Assembly (NCBI GenBank): GCA_003248565.1
Contig: QFOV01000028.1
Span: 1 to 23,750 of the forward strand
DNA from: Stenotrophomonas sp.
GTDB taxonomy: Bacteria > Pseudomonadota > Gammaproteobacteria > Xanthomonadales > Xanthomonadaceae
DNA: 23,750 nt
Direction of reading: 5' to 3'
The notes beneath the pieces were generated by a model, which saw only the letters and a list, made by a program, of their open reading frames with translations, was not told the DNA's origin and ran no database searches. Shown one piece after another: positions 17,145 to 23,750 of this stretch (positions within the stretch are counted from its first letter, which is position 1; the number at the start of each line of letters is the position of its first letter). A program made the translations under genes and the position numbers.

Positions 17145-17167
17145 AGCCGAGCATGGCTCGGCGCTAC
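17145..17167 (-). repeat. SMAG-like GTAG palindrome, outer right (overlaps rsmE stop)
   Basis: On the minus strand this reads GTAGCGCCGAGCC-ATGCTCGGCT, matching the element at 16981 in inverted orientation, with the same GCCGAGC-CAT-GCTCGGC stem-loop. Its GTAG head occupies 17164-17167, and bases 17164-17166 (TAG on the minus strand) are the rsmE stop codon. It may function as the rsmE transcription terminator or 3'-end stabiliser. Confidence 0.85.
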
Positions 17168-17898
17168 AGATCGCCCAGCCGCGCCTGCAGGGCCGCGATT
17201 GCGGCCAGGCCGGCAGTCTCCGTGCGCAGGATGCGCGGGCCCAGCTGCAGGCCCTGGAAGCCCGCCTCGCTCAGTTGCTGGCGATCGCGCGGCGACCAAC
17301 CACCTTCCGGGCCTATCGCGATCACAACCCCGTTTGCCGGTGCGTCAGGCAGCGAGGTCAAGCGGTGTTCGCCCAGTGGGTCCAGGGTCAGGCGCAGGGT
17401 CTGCTCGGGCAGTGCCGCGGCGGCCGCGGCCAGCGCCTGCGGGCTGCCAATGGATGGGATCCGTGCGCGCCCGGATTGACCACAGGCCGAACCCACCACG
17501 TTGCGCCAGTGAGCGATGCGCTTCTCGGCCCGTGCCGGGTCCAGCTTGACCTCGGTACGCTCGGCATTGACCGGAATGATGCGGCTGACCCCAAGCTCGG
17601 TGGCCTTCTGCAGGATCAGGTCCATCTTCTCGCCCCTGGCAATGCCCTGCAGCAGGGTGATCGCCAGCGGTGATTCATTGTCGACGGACTGGGCGCTGTC
17701 GATGTGCACCTGTACCTCGCGCTTGCTGATCGCGCTGAGGGTGGCTGCATAGTCGTTGCCATCGCCGTTGAACAGGATGCAGCCTTCGCCCTCGCGCAGG
17801 CGCATCACCCGTACCAGATGATTGGCCACATCCTCCGGCAGGGACAGGGTCTGGCCGACGGCAAGCGGCAGTTCGATCGGGCTACGGGTAAGGCGCAT
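17164..17898 (-). CDS. rsmE: 16S rRNA (uracil1498-N3)-methyltransferase RsmE
   Basis: RsmE methylates N3 of U1498 in helix 44 of 16S rRNA within the 30S subunit, using S-adenosylmethionine. The 244-residue protein has the usual length, with an N-terminal PUA-like domain (about 1-75) and a C-terminal SPOUT knot. Conserved segments include LLQGIARGEKMDLILQKATELG, ERTEVK, IGPEGGWSPRD (SAM-binding loop) and LGPRILRTETAGL, the C-terminal knot signature. The start ATG (17896-17898) gives the typical MRLTRSP beginning. The TAG stop is embedded in the GTAG of a SMAG-like palindrome. It is transcribed away from nudE, from a shared 124-base intergenic region. Confidence 0.95.
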   Translation of the reverse strand: MRLTRSPIELPLAVGQTLSLPEDVANHLVRVMRLREGEGCILFNGDGNDYAATLSAISKREVQVHIDSAQSVDNESPLAITLLQGIARGEKMDLILQKATELGVSRIIPVNAERTEVKLDPARAEKRIAHWRNVVGSACGQSGRARIPSIGSPQALAAAAAALPEQTLRLTLDPLGEHRLTSLPDAPANGVVIAIGPEGGWSPRDRQQLSEAGFQGLQLGPRILRTETAGLAAIAALQARLGDL

Positions 17899-18022
17899 GG
17901 GAGTTCTCGCAAAGGCGGTGCCACATGGGGAGCGGCTGGGTCTGCTAGCATTTCAACGTCATGAAAACGTATCTGCCAATGCGCATTCTATCGGTCTACC
18001 GTCGTTTTGCCCGGAGTGGCGC

Positions 18023-18571
18023 ATGAGTCGCCGCCTGCCACAGATCCACAACGTGGTCGAAGAACACATCGGTCCCTTCCGCCAGCAGCAGCTGGATCTG
18101 GAGTTTTCCAACGGCGAGCGCCGGCATTTCCAGCGGCTGGTCAGCGGCGGCCACGGCGCTGTCGTGGTGGTGCCGATGCTCGATGAAGAGACCGTGCTGC
18201 TGGTGCGTGAATACGCCGCCGGCCTGCATCGCTACGAGCTGGGCCTGGTCAAGGGGCGCATCGATGAAGGCGAAACGCCGATCGAAGCGGCCGACCGCGA
18301 ACTCAAGGAGGAGGCCGGTTATGGCGCGCGCAGACTGGATGCGCTGCGCAGCCTGACCTTGGCACCTACTTATATGAGTCATCAGTCCACCCTGGTGCTG
18401 GCACGTGATCTGTATCCGCAGCGTTTGCCCGGCGACGAGCCCGAGGAGCTGGAAGTGGTGCCGTGGAAGCTGGCCGAGCTGGACCAGCTGATGCTGCGCG
18501 AGGATTTCTCCGAGGGACGCTCGCTGGCAGCCCTGTTCATTGCCCGTGAGTGGCTGCGAGGTGGCGCATGA
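18023..18571 (+). CDS. nudE: NUDIX hydrolase NudE (ADP compounds hydrolase)
   Basis: NudE cleaves ADP-ribose, NADH and diadenosine polyphosphates, limiting reactive nucleotide-sugar by-products in the cytoplasm. The 182-residue protein carries a complete Nudix box (G-x5-E-x7-REL-KEEAGY, from GRIDEGETPIEAAD) at about residues 77-99, with the metal-binding REXXEE glutamates present. Upstream VVVVPMLDEETVLLVREYAAGL and downstream SLTLAPTYMSHQSTLVLA match the NudE subfamily. The ATG at 18023 has GGAG eight bases upstream and gives the family length; upstream in-frame codons are unlikely. The stop overlaps the cysQ start (ATGA), implying coupled translation. Confidence 0.92.
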   Translation: MSRRLPQIHNVVEEHIGPFRQQQLDLEFSNGERRHFQRLVSGGHGAVVVVPMLDEETVLLVREYAAGLHRYELGLVKGRIDEGETPIEAADRELKEEAGYGARRLDALRSLTLAPTYMSHQSTLVLARDLYPQRLPGDEPEELEVVPWKLAELDQLMLREDFSEGRSLAALFIAREWLRGGA

Positions 18572-19377
18572 GCGCAGTAGTTGATGACGTGCTGCGCGAA
18601 GGCGTGCTGGATATCGCCCAGCGCGCAGGCGCGGCGATCATGCAGGTCTATGCCAGTGGCTTCGATATCGAACAGAAGGCCGACGACAGTCCGGTCACCA
18701 CGGCCGACCTGGCCGCCCATCGGCTGATCGCTGCAGGCTTGTCGCAGCTCACCCCAGATATCCCGGTGCTGTCCGAGGAATCCGCGCAACTGCCGTGGGA
18801 GACGCGTCGGCAGTGGCAGCGCTATTGGCTGGTGGACCCGCTGGACGGCACCCGCGAGTTCATCAAGCGCAATGGCGAATTCAGCGTCAATATCGCGCTG
18901 ATCGAAGATGGCGTGTCGGTGTTTGGGGTGGTGCAGGCGCCGGTCACCGAGGTCATCTGGCATGCACAGCGCGGTGGCCAGGCCTGGCGCCGCAGCGGTG
19001 AGCAGCAGGATGCGATCAACACGCGGGTGCCACCGGCATCGCCGTTGCGGGTCGCCGCCAGCCGCTCACACGCCAGTGCGCGCACCGCGAGCTTGTTGGC
19101 ACGGATGGGCGAGATCGAGCTGGTCGCGCAGGGCTCCTCGCTGAAGTTCTGCCGCATCGCCGAAGGGACGCTGGATGTGTACCCGCGCCTTGGGCCAACC
19201 AGTGAATGGGATACCGCCGCCGGTCAATGCGTGCTGGAGGCAGCAGGCGGTGCCGTGTTGGCGGCCGATGACGGCGTGCCGTTTGCCTACAACCAACGCC
19301 CGCGTCTGCTCAATGGCGACTTCGTCGCCCTGGGTGATGCCTCGTTGCCGTGGCAGGAGTGGGTGGCCGGGCTTTGA
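18568..19377 (+). CDS. cysQ: 3'(2'),5'-bisphosphate nucleotidase CysQ
   Basis: CysQ dephosphorylates 3'-phosphoadenosine 5'-phosphate (pAp), the toxic by-product of sulfate assimilation and of acyl-carrier-protein processing, to AMP. The 269-residue protein belongs to the inositol monophosphatase superfamily and shows all metal-site motifs: DDSPVTTADLAAH, LSEESAQ, WLVDPLDGTREFI and TSEWDTAAGQ. The ATG at 18568 overlaps the nudE stop in ATGA; an upstream GTG at 18550 would add six residues inside nudE and is less likely. A palindrome follows 34 bases after the stop. Confidence 0.94.
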   Translation: MSAVVDDVLREGVLDIAQRAGAAIMQVYASGFDIEQKADDSPVTTADLAAHRLIAAGLSQLTPDIPVLSEESAQLPWETRRQWQRYWLVDPLDGTREFIKRNGEFSVNIALIEDGVSVFGVVQAPVTEVIWHAQRGGQAWRRSGEQQDAINTRVPPASPLRVAASRSHASARTASLLARMGEIELVAQGSSLKFCRIAEGTLDVYPRLGPTSEWDTAAGQCVLEAAGGAVLAADDGVPFAYNQRPRLLNGDFVALGDASLPWQEWVAGL

Positions 19378-19411
19378 CGCCCAGCCACTGGCTGCCTGCA
19401 GTGAACTTCAA

Positions 19412-19431
19412 ACGCCGGCAATTGCCGGCGT
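19412..19431. terminator. perfect palindrome between cysQ and mazG, weak terminator candidate
   Basis: ACGCCGGCAATTGCCGGCGT is a 20-base perfect palindrome that can form an 8-bp GC-rich hairpin with an AATT loop. The following bases (ATTCGTAAC) do not form a U-run, so strong intrinsic termination is doubtful. It could instead be an mRNA-processing or attenuation hairpin in the nudE-mazG transcript. Confidence 0.45.
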
Positions 19432-19455
19432 ATTCGTAACAAAGATGATGTGCGC

Positions 19456-20277
19456 ATGTCCGAATTGACCGATATCCAGACCCTGTTGCAGATCATGGCG
19501 CGCCTGCGCGATCCCAATGGCGGATGCCCGTGGGACCTGGAGCAGGACTTCGCCAGCATCGCGCCGTATACGGTGGAGGAGGCTTACGAAGTGGCCGACG
19601 CCATCGACCGCAACGATCTGCCGGACCTGAAGGACGAGCTCGGCGATCTGCTGCTGCAGGTGGTATTCCACGCGCAGATGGCCAGCGAGCAGGGGGCCTT
19701 CGATTTCGGTGATGTGGTGGCCTCGATCAGCAACAAGATGATCCGCCGCCACCCACATATCTTTGCCGACGCCGAAGTCAGTGATTCCGACGAAGTATTG
19801 GCCAACTGGGACGAGATCAAACGCAGCGAACGCGCCGCCAAGGGCGAGCAGGATGGGTCGGCATTGGCCGGTATCTCGCGTGGACTGCCGGAATGGCTGC
19901 GCGCCACCAAGCTGCAGTCGCGTGCGGCCCGTACCGGCTTCGATTGGCCCGACGCGGTGCCGGTGCTGGACAAGCTGCGCGAGGAAATCGACGAAGTGCA
20001 GGCCGAGTTCGCGCTTGCTGCCACAGGCGTGGACAACCACACCCGCCTGCAGGAAGAACTGGGTGATGTGTTGTTTGTCTGCGCCAATCTTGCCCGCCAC
20101 GCCAAGGTCGATAGCGGCACCGCCCTGCGCCATGCCAACCACAAATTCGAGCGCCGCTTCCGCGCGATGGAAGCGCTGGCGGCTGCGCAGGGAAACGCAA
20201 TGTCGCAGCTTGACCTGCAGCAGCAGGAGGCACTGTGGCAGCAGGTGAAGCAGCAGGAAAAGGACGCAGCGAAGTGA
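19456..20277 (+). CDS. mazG: nucleoside triphosphate pyrophosphohydrolase MazG
   Basis: MazG hydrolyses (d)NTPs to monophosphates and pyrophosphate, with a role in cleaning non-canonical nucleotides and modulating the stringent response. The 273-residue protein has two tandem MazG domains: the first has RLRDPNGGCPWDLEQ, EEAYEVADAI and DELGDLLLQVVFHA (about 17-80); the second has REEIDEVQAEF and EELGDVLFVCANLARHAK (about 175-215). The ExxE and ExxD metal-binding sets are present in both. The ATG at 19456 is preferred over an in-frame GTG two codons upstream because it gives the typical MSELTDIQTLLQIM start; neither has a good ribosome site. The stop overlaps the next gene's GTG (GTGA). Confidence 0.94.
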   Translation: MSELTDIQTLLQIMARLRDPNGGCPWDLEQDFASIAPYTVEEAYEVADAIDRNDLPDLKDELGDLLLQVVFHAQMASEQGAFDFGDVVASISNKMIRRHPHIFADAEVSDSDEVLANWDEIKRSERAAKGEQDGSALAGISRGLPEWLRATKLQSRAARTGFDWPDAVPVLDKLREEIDEVQAEFALAATGVDNHTRLQEELGDVLFVCANLARHAKVDSGTALRHANHKFERRFRAMEALAAAQGNAMSQLDLQQQEALWQQVKQQEKDAAK

Positions 20278-20597
20278 AAACCCTCGCCCTGTTCCTGTTG
20301 ACCGCATTGGCCGAGATCGTCGGCTGCTACCTGCCGTGGCTATGGCTGCGGCAGCAGGGCAGTTCGTGGCTGCTGTTGCCGGCTGCCGCCAGCCTTGCCT
20401 TGTTTGCATGGCTGCTGACCCTGCATCCGGCCGCCAGTGGGCGTGTCTATGCCGCCTACGGTGGTGTCTATGTCTGCATGGCACTGCTGTGGCTGTGGCT
20501 GGTGGACTCGGTCAAGCCCACCCGCTGGGACCTGCTCGGCGGCGGTCTCTGCCTGCTTGGCATGGCGGTGATCATGTTCGCCCCACGCAGCAACTGA
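20274..20597 (+). CDS. YnfA/UPF0060 family membrane protein
   Basis: This small inner-membrane protein of 107 residues is predicted to have four transmembrane helices, at about 4-20, 28-45, 58-77 and 84-102. It follows the UPF0060 pattern closely: ALAEIVGCYLPWLWLR at the start, GRVYAAYGGVYVCMALLWLW in the middle, and DLLGGGLCLLGMAVIMFAPR at the end. YnfA proteins resemble small multidrug resistance transporters and have been linked to efflux, but the physiological substrate here is unknown. The GTG at 20274 overlaps the mazG TGA (GTGA) and gives the family length; longer upstream starts would lie inside mazG. Confidence 0.9.
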   Translation: MKTLALFLLTALAEIVGCYLPWLWLRQQGSSWLLLPAAASLALFAWLLTLHPAASGRVYAAYGGVYVCMALLWLWLVDSVKPTRWDLLGGGLCLLGMAVIMFAPRSN

Positions 20598-20636
20598 AAC
20601 GCCTATGCTGGGCGCATCCTGTCCTGGATGCCGGCC

Positions 20637-20939
20637 ATGTCGCGTTTCAGCAGCTTCCGCCAGTTCTATCCGTTCTACCTGGGCGAACACAGCAACGTCG
20701 TCAGTCGCCGCCTGCATTTCATCGGCAGCTGCGGCGTGCTGCTTTGTGTCGCGATGCTGCTGTGGAGCGGCCAGCTGCGCTGGCTGTGGTTCGCGCTGCT
20801 ATGCGGCTACGGGTTTGCCTGGGTCGGGCACTTCTTCTTCGAGAAGAACCGGCCGGCGACCTTTCGCCACCCCTTCTATTCATTTGCCGGTGACTGGGTG
20901 ATGTTCGTCGACATCCTGCGCGGGCGGGTGCGCCTGTAA
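20637..20939 (+). CDS. DUF962 / Mpo1-like membrane protein
   Basis: The 100-residue protein belongs to DUF962, related to yeast Mpo1, an iron-dependent dioxygenase of 2-hydroxy fatty-acid alpha-oxidation in membranes. Family features are FYPFYLGEHSN, RRLHFIGS, two membrane segments (about 32-46 and 50-66), and GHFFFEKNRPATFRHPFYSF ending in GDWVMFVDIL. His residues in the EHSN, LHF, GHF and RHP contexts are candidate metal ligands. The ATG at 20637 begins MSRFSSFRQFYPFY; an ATG nine bases upstream is an alternative. Whether it has Mpo1 activity is not shown. Confidence 0.85.
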   Translation: MSRFSSFRQFYPFYLGEHSNVVSRRLHFIGSCGVLLCVAMLLWSGQLRWLWFALLCGYGFAWVGHFFFEKNRPATFRHPFYSFAGDWVMFVDILRGRVRL

Positions 20940-21007
20940 GCACCTGGCCGGCGGTGTCCTTGGCTGTGGCTATACTCGGCACATCAATCAGCACAAGGAA
21001 CGGTCTC

Positions 21008-21976
21008 ATGGGCGGCGGAGCAGGGTTGTTGGCGTTGGTGGTTGTGGTGGCCGGCATCATCGTGCTGTTCAAGACGGTGCGGATGGTGCCGCAGGGCTAC
21101 GAATGGACGGTGGAACGCTTCGGCAAGTACACGCATACGATGAGCCCCGGCCTGCACTTCCTGATCCCGATTGTTTACGGCGTCGGCCGCAAGGTAAACA
21201 TGATGGAGCAGGTGCTGGACGTTCCCAGCCAGGACGTCATCACCAAGGACAATGCGGTGGTGCGGGTGGATGGGGTGGTGTTCTTCCAGGTGCTGGATGC
21301 GGCCAAGGCGGCCTATGAAGTGGCCAACCTGGAAGTGGCGATGATCGCCCTGGTGCAGACCAATATCCGTACCGTGATCGGCTCGATGGACCTGGATGAA
21401 TCGCTGAGCCAGCGCGAGACCATCAACGCCAAGCTGCTCAACGTGGTCGACCATGCCACCAATCCGTGGGGCGTCAAGGTCACCCGCATCGAGATCAAGG
21501 ACATCCAGCCGCCGGCCAACCTTGTGCAGTCTATGCAGCAGCAGAAGATGGCCGAGCAGAACAAGCGTGCAGCGGTGCTGGAGGCCGAAGGTATCCGCCA
21601 GTCGGAGATCCTGCGCGCCGAAGGCCAGAAGCAGTCGGCGGTACTGGAGGCCGAAGGCCGCAAGGAAGCCGCGTTCCGCGATGCCGAGGCGCGCGAGCGC
21701 CTGGCCGAGGCCGAGGCCAAGGCGACCGCGATGGTGTCCGACGCGATTGCCAACGGCAGCGTGCAGGCGATCAATTACTTCATCGCGCAGAAGTACGTGG
21801 AAGCCTTCAGTGAACTGGCCAACTCGCCCAACCAGAAGCTGGTGCTGATGCCGATGGAGGCCACCGGTGTGATCAGCTCCATTGCTGGTATCTCGGAACT
21901 GGCCAGGGAAGCTTTCGCCAAGCAGGGCGAAACCAAGCAGCCTGCGCGCGGCAACCCGCCGCCGCTGGGGCGCTGA
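21008..21976 (+). CDS. SPFH/band 7 domain membrane protein (stomatin/QmcA-like)
   Basis: The 322-residue protein is a stomatin-type SPFH protein. It has one N-terminal membrane helix (about 6-22), a band-7 domain (VRMVPQGYEWTVERFGKYTHTMSPGLH..., about 23-200), and a long Glu/Ala-rich coiled coil (about 185-270) rich in EAEG and REAR-type repeats. A conserved C-terminal tail holds LVLMPMEATGVISSIAGI. SPFH proteins form large rings on membranes, scaffold microdomains and modulate proteases. AAGGAA lies six bases before the ATG at 21008, which is preferred over an upstream in-frame ATG at 20954. The NfeD gene starts three bases after the stop. Confidence 0.92.
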   Translation: MGGGAGLLALVVVVAGIIVLFKTVRMVPQGYEWTVERFGKYTHTMSPGLHFLIPIVYGVGRKVNMMEQVLDVPSQDVITKDNAVVRVDGVVFFQVLDAAKAAYEVANLEVAMIALVQTNIRTVIGSMDLDESLSQRETINAKLLNVVDHATNPWGVKVTRIEIKDIQPPANLVQSMQQQKMAEQNKRAAVLEAEGIRQSEILRAEGQKQSAVLEAEGRKEAAFRDAEARERLAEAEAKATAMVSDAIANGSVQAINYFIAQKYVEAFSELANSPNQKLVLMPMEATGVISSIAGISELAREAFAKQGETKQPARGNPPPLGR

Positions 21977-21979
21977 GCC

Positions 21980-22411
21980 ATGCGCTGGGAAGTGGTGATC
22001 TGGGCGGCGCTGGCGGTGACCTTGTTCGCCGCCGAGGCGCTGGCGCCGGGTGCCTTCATGCTGTGGATGGGCATCGCTGCAGCGGCGGTGTTCCTGACCG
22101 TCTGGGCAATCGACGGCATGAGCGTGTTGCTGCAGGTGATCCTGTTCGTGGTGCTGAGCTTTGTCTCGATCCAGGTCTACCGCACCTGGTTCCGGCAACG
22201 TGCACGGCCCAGCGACCAGCCGCTGCTCAACCGCCGCGCCGAGCAGTTGATCGGGCGCGTGGTGACGCTGGATCAGGCGATCAGCGCCGGCGTCGGCCGG
22301 GCCAAGGTGGACGATGCGTTCTGGGTGGTCGCCGGTCCCGACCTGCCGCAGGGCAGTACGGTGCGGGTGGTGGCGGTGGATGGCATGACGCTGAAGGTGC
22401 AGCCAGTCTGA
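21980..22411 (+). CDS. NfeD family membrane protein
   Basis: NfeD proteins pair with SPFH proteins in a conserved two-gene operon and help form or regulate the membrane assembly. This short 143-residue type lacks a protease domain. It has three transmembrane segments (about 4-20, 24-43 and 47-66) followed by a beta-rich OB-fold domain (about 80-143; RAEQLIGRVVTLDQAISAGVGRAKVDDAFW, then TVRVVAVDGMTLKVQPV). The start is three bases after the SPFH stop, implying coupled expression. A strong hairpin with a T-run follows. Confidence 0.9.
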   Translation: MRWEVVIWAALAVTLFAAEALAPGAFMLWMGIAAAAVFLTVWAIDGMSVLLQVILFVVLSFVSIQVYRTWFRQRARPSDQPLLNRRAEQLIGRVVTLDQAISAGVGRAKVDDAFWVVAGPDLPQGSTVRVVAVDGMTLKVQPV

Positions 22412-22418
22412 ATACCGC

Positions 22419-22453
22419 TGCGGTACTGCCGTTGTGGCAGTGCCGCAGGTTTT
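22419..22453 (+). terminator. rho-independent terminator after the SPFH/NfeD operon
   Basis: TGCGGTACTGCC (22419-22430) pairs with GGCAGTGCCGCA (22436-22447), 11 Watson-Crick pairs plus one G-U, with a GTTGT loop. GGTTTT follows (22448-22453), a short U-tract. It lies 7 bases after the nfeD stop and directly before the gcvT promoter. Confidence 0.8.
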
Positions 22454-22466
22454 AAAAGTAACCATC

Positions 22467-22475
22467 TGGGATAAT
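22467..22475 (+). promoter_or_regulatory. extended -10 promoter for gcvT
   Basis: TG (22467-22468), one base, then GATAAT (22470-22475) matches the extended -10 form of a sigma70 promoter. The -35 region about 17 bases upstream is weak (AGGTTT), as is common for extended -10 promoters. Transcription would begin near 22482, about 20 bases before the gcvT ATG at 22502, which leaves no room for a glycine riboswitch. Confidence 0.55.
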
Positions 22476-22501
22476 GGCGGTCCCCTTAGTGTGGAACGGC
22501 C

Positions 22502-23623
22502 ATGACCCTGAAGACTCTGCTCAACGAAACCCACCGCTCACTCGGCGCCAAGATGGTCGACTTCGGAGGTTGGGACATGCCGATCCACTACGGCTCGCAG
22601 ATCGACGAGCACAACCTGGTCCGCACCGCCGCCGGCATGTTCGACGTCAGCCACATGACCGTGGTCGACCTGAAGGGTGCGCGTACCCGCGAGTTCCTGC
22701 GCCAGCTGCTGGCCAACTCCATCGACAAGATCAAGGTCCGCGGCAAGGCCCTGTACTCGTGCATGCTCAATGCGCAGGGCGGGGTGATCGACGACCTGAT
22801 CGTCTACTTCCTGGCCGAAGACATGTTCCGCATGGTGGTCAATGCCTCCACCCGTGAGAAGGACCTGGCCTGGATCCGTCAGCACGCGGAAGCCTTCGGT
22901 GTCGAGGTGGTCGAACGCGAAGACCTGGCCATCGTCGCCGTGCAGGGACCGCAGGCGCGTGCGCTGGTCGCCGGGCTGGTAGCGGAGTCGGATCGTGCCG
23001 GGCTGGACAAGCTCGGCCGCTTCGCTGCACTGACCGTCAGCTCCATCGACGGCGTTGAACTGTTCGTCGCACGCACCGGTTACACCGGCGAAGACGGCTA
23101 CGAAGTGCTGCTGCCGCAGAGCGCGGTCGTGGCGTTCTGGAATGCGCTGCTGGCTGCTGGCGTGAAGCCGGCCGGCCTTGGTGCGCGCGACACGCTGCGA
23201 CTGGAAGCTGGCATGAATCTGTACGGCCAGGACATGGACGAAGCCATTACTCCGTACGAGGCGGCGCTGGCCTGGACCGTGGCGCTGGATGACCTGGCCG
23301 ATGGCACGCCGCGCGCGTTCACCGGCCGCGCCGTGCTGGAAGCGCAGAAGGCCGCCGGCAACGCGCGCCAGATGATCGGCCTGGTGATGGACGAGAAGGG
23401 CGTGCTGCGCCACGGCCAGAAGGTGCTCACCGCCAATGGCGAAGGCGAGATCCTGTCCGGCACCTTCTCACCGACGCTGGGCAAGGCGATTGCCTTCGCA
23501 CGCGTGCCGGCCGGCGCGCCGGGTGATGTGCGGGTGGATATCCGCGGCAAGGAAGTACCGGTGCGCATCGTGAAGTTCCCGTTCGTGCGTGACGGCCAGG
23601 CACAGGCCGGCATCAATCTTTGA
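22502..23623 (+). CDS. gcvT: aminomethyltransferase, glycine cleavage system T protein
   Basis: GcvT transfers the methylene unit from the aminomethyl-lipoyl group of GcvH to tetrahydrofolate, releasing ammonia, as part of the glycine cleavage complex. The 373-residue protein has the standard length. Conserved segments are FGGWDMPIHYGSQIDEH and GMFDVSHMTVVDL near the start, ARTGYTGEDGYEVLLP (about 182-197, folate-site region), GARDTLRLEAGMNLYGQDMDE (about 224-244) and the C-terminal barrel. Start ATG 22502 has GGA eight bases upstream and gives the usual MTLKTLLNETH. gcvH follows, fitting a gcvT-gcvH arrangement. Confidence 0.96.
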   Translation: MTLKTLLNETHRSLGAKMVDFGGWDMPIHYGSQIDEHNLVRTAAGMFDVSHMTVVDLKGARTREFLRQLLANSIDKIKVRGKALYSCMLNAQGGVIDDLIVYFLAEDMFRMVVNASTREKDLAWIRQHAEAFGVEVVEREDLAIVAVQGPQARALVAGLVAESDRAGLDKLGRFAALTVSSIDGVELFVARTGYTGEDGYEVLLPQSAVVAFWNALLAAGVKPAGLGARDTLRLEAGMNLYGQDMDEAITPYEAALAWTVALDDLADGTPRAFTGRAVLEAQKAAGNARQMIGLVMDEKGVLRHGQKVLTANGEGEILSGTFSPTLGKAIAFARVPAGAPGDVRVDIRGKEVPVRIVKFPFVRDGQAQAGINL

Positions 23624-23637
23624 CCTGTAGGACCGGG

Positions 23638-23659
23638 CCGGAAGCGACCTTGCTTCCGG
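23638..23659 (+). terminator. hairpin after gcvT, possible terminator or attenuator
   Basis: CCGGAAGC (23638-23645) and GCTTCCGG (23652-23659) form an 8-bp stem with a 6-base loop, extendable by G-U pairs. A weak T-containing tail (TTCGTTAAACT) follows. A GTAGG head lies just 5' at 23627-23631, as in REP-type elements, but no second copy of this stem is seen. Confidence 0.45.
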
Positions 23660-23709
23660 TTCGTTAAACTAGCGCTTCATCCCGACCACCGTTTTTCCGG
23701 AGTAGTTCC

Positions 23710-23750
23710 ATGAGCGAGATCCCTGGCGACCTCAAGTTCCTCAAGTCCCA
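23710..23750 (+). CDS. gcvH: glycine cleavage system H protein (3' end beyond window)
   Basis: ATG at 23710 opens MSEIPGDLKFLKS, the typical start of GcvH, the lipoyl carrier protein that shuttles the aminomethyl group between GcvP, GcvT and GcvL. Only 13 codons are inside the window, so the lipoylated lysine is not seen. CCGGAG before the ATG is a plausible ribosome site. Position after gcvT supports the call. Confidence 0.85.
   Translation, partial: MSEIPGDLKFLKS

Noticed and set aside
20960..20976. Promoter with TATACT at 20971-20976 before the SPFH gene
   Set aside because: No acceptable -35 hexamer at 16-18 bases and no exact extended -10; left uncalled although some promoter must exist upstream.
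22454..22501. Glycine riboswitch upstream of gcvT
   Set aside because: The space between the predicted transcription start and the ATG is about 20 bases, too short for the aptamer.
20984..22534. 516-codon minus-strand open frame over the SPFH and NfeD genes
   Set aside because: Composition is typical of an antisense shadow, and both plus-strand genes are clear family members with ribosome sites.

Overview
The window is chromosomal DNA from a GC-rich gammaproteobacterium, most likely a Xanthomonadaceae (Lysobacteraceae) member and probably Stenotrophomonas. The evidence is the gene order (gshB, a TonB-like gene and a pilGHIJ-chpA cluster without pilK), the protein sequences, and GTAG-headed palindromes resembling the SMAG repeats of S. 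maltophilia. Genes are densely packed, often with ATGA, TGATG or GTGA stop/start overlaps. No tRNA, rRNA, CRISPR array, insertion sequence or prophage gene was seen, and no gene-free stretch exceeds 300 bases.

Layout. 1-2541 (+): the 3' part of an iron-sulfur DinG/YoaA-type helicase, then tsaB. 2564-2662: a 99-base inverted repeat doublet (REPIN-like). 2673-4508 (-): a TonB-family protein and gshB, which overlap by one base; gshB is split by a frameshift near 3944. 4509-4748: divergent regulatory region with a good sigma70-type promoter for pilG and a CRP/Clp-like site. 4749-16974 (+): the Pil-Chp chemosensory operon that controls type IV pili, in the order pilG, pilH, pilI, pilJ, chpA/pilL (2298 aa), a chpB-like gene and a chpC-like gene. 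16981-17167: a nested palindrome cluster (SMAG-like outer pair, REPIN inner pair) whose last element supplies the rsmE stop codon. 17164-17898 (-): rsmE. 18023-20939 (+): nudE, cysQ, mazG, a ynfA-like gene and a DUF962/Mpo1-like gene. 21008-22411 (+): an SPFH/band-7 protein with an NfeD partner. 22419-23750 (+): a terminator, a promoter, gcvT and the first codons of gcvH.

How the genes work together. PilJ is the membrane receptor, PilI and ChpC are CheW-type couplers, ChpA is the hybrid kinase, and PilG and PilH are its response regulators. The adaptation branch looks dismantled: no methyltransferase (pilK) lies between pilI and chpA, and the CheB-like protein appears to lack its catalytic Ser and His and a phosphorylatable receiver Asp. 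NudE, CysQ and MazG are all hydrolases that clear nucleotide by-products (ADP-ribose-type compounds, pAp, non-canonical NTPs). The SPFH/NfeD pair is a membrane-domain module. GcvT and GcvH belong to the glycine cleavage system.

Most of the window is conserved core genome. The points most worth a second look are the apparently catalytically dead ChpB with the missing PilK, the frameshifted gshB, the nested palindromes that overlap a stop codon, and a 24-codon open frame coupled to chpA.
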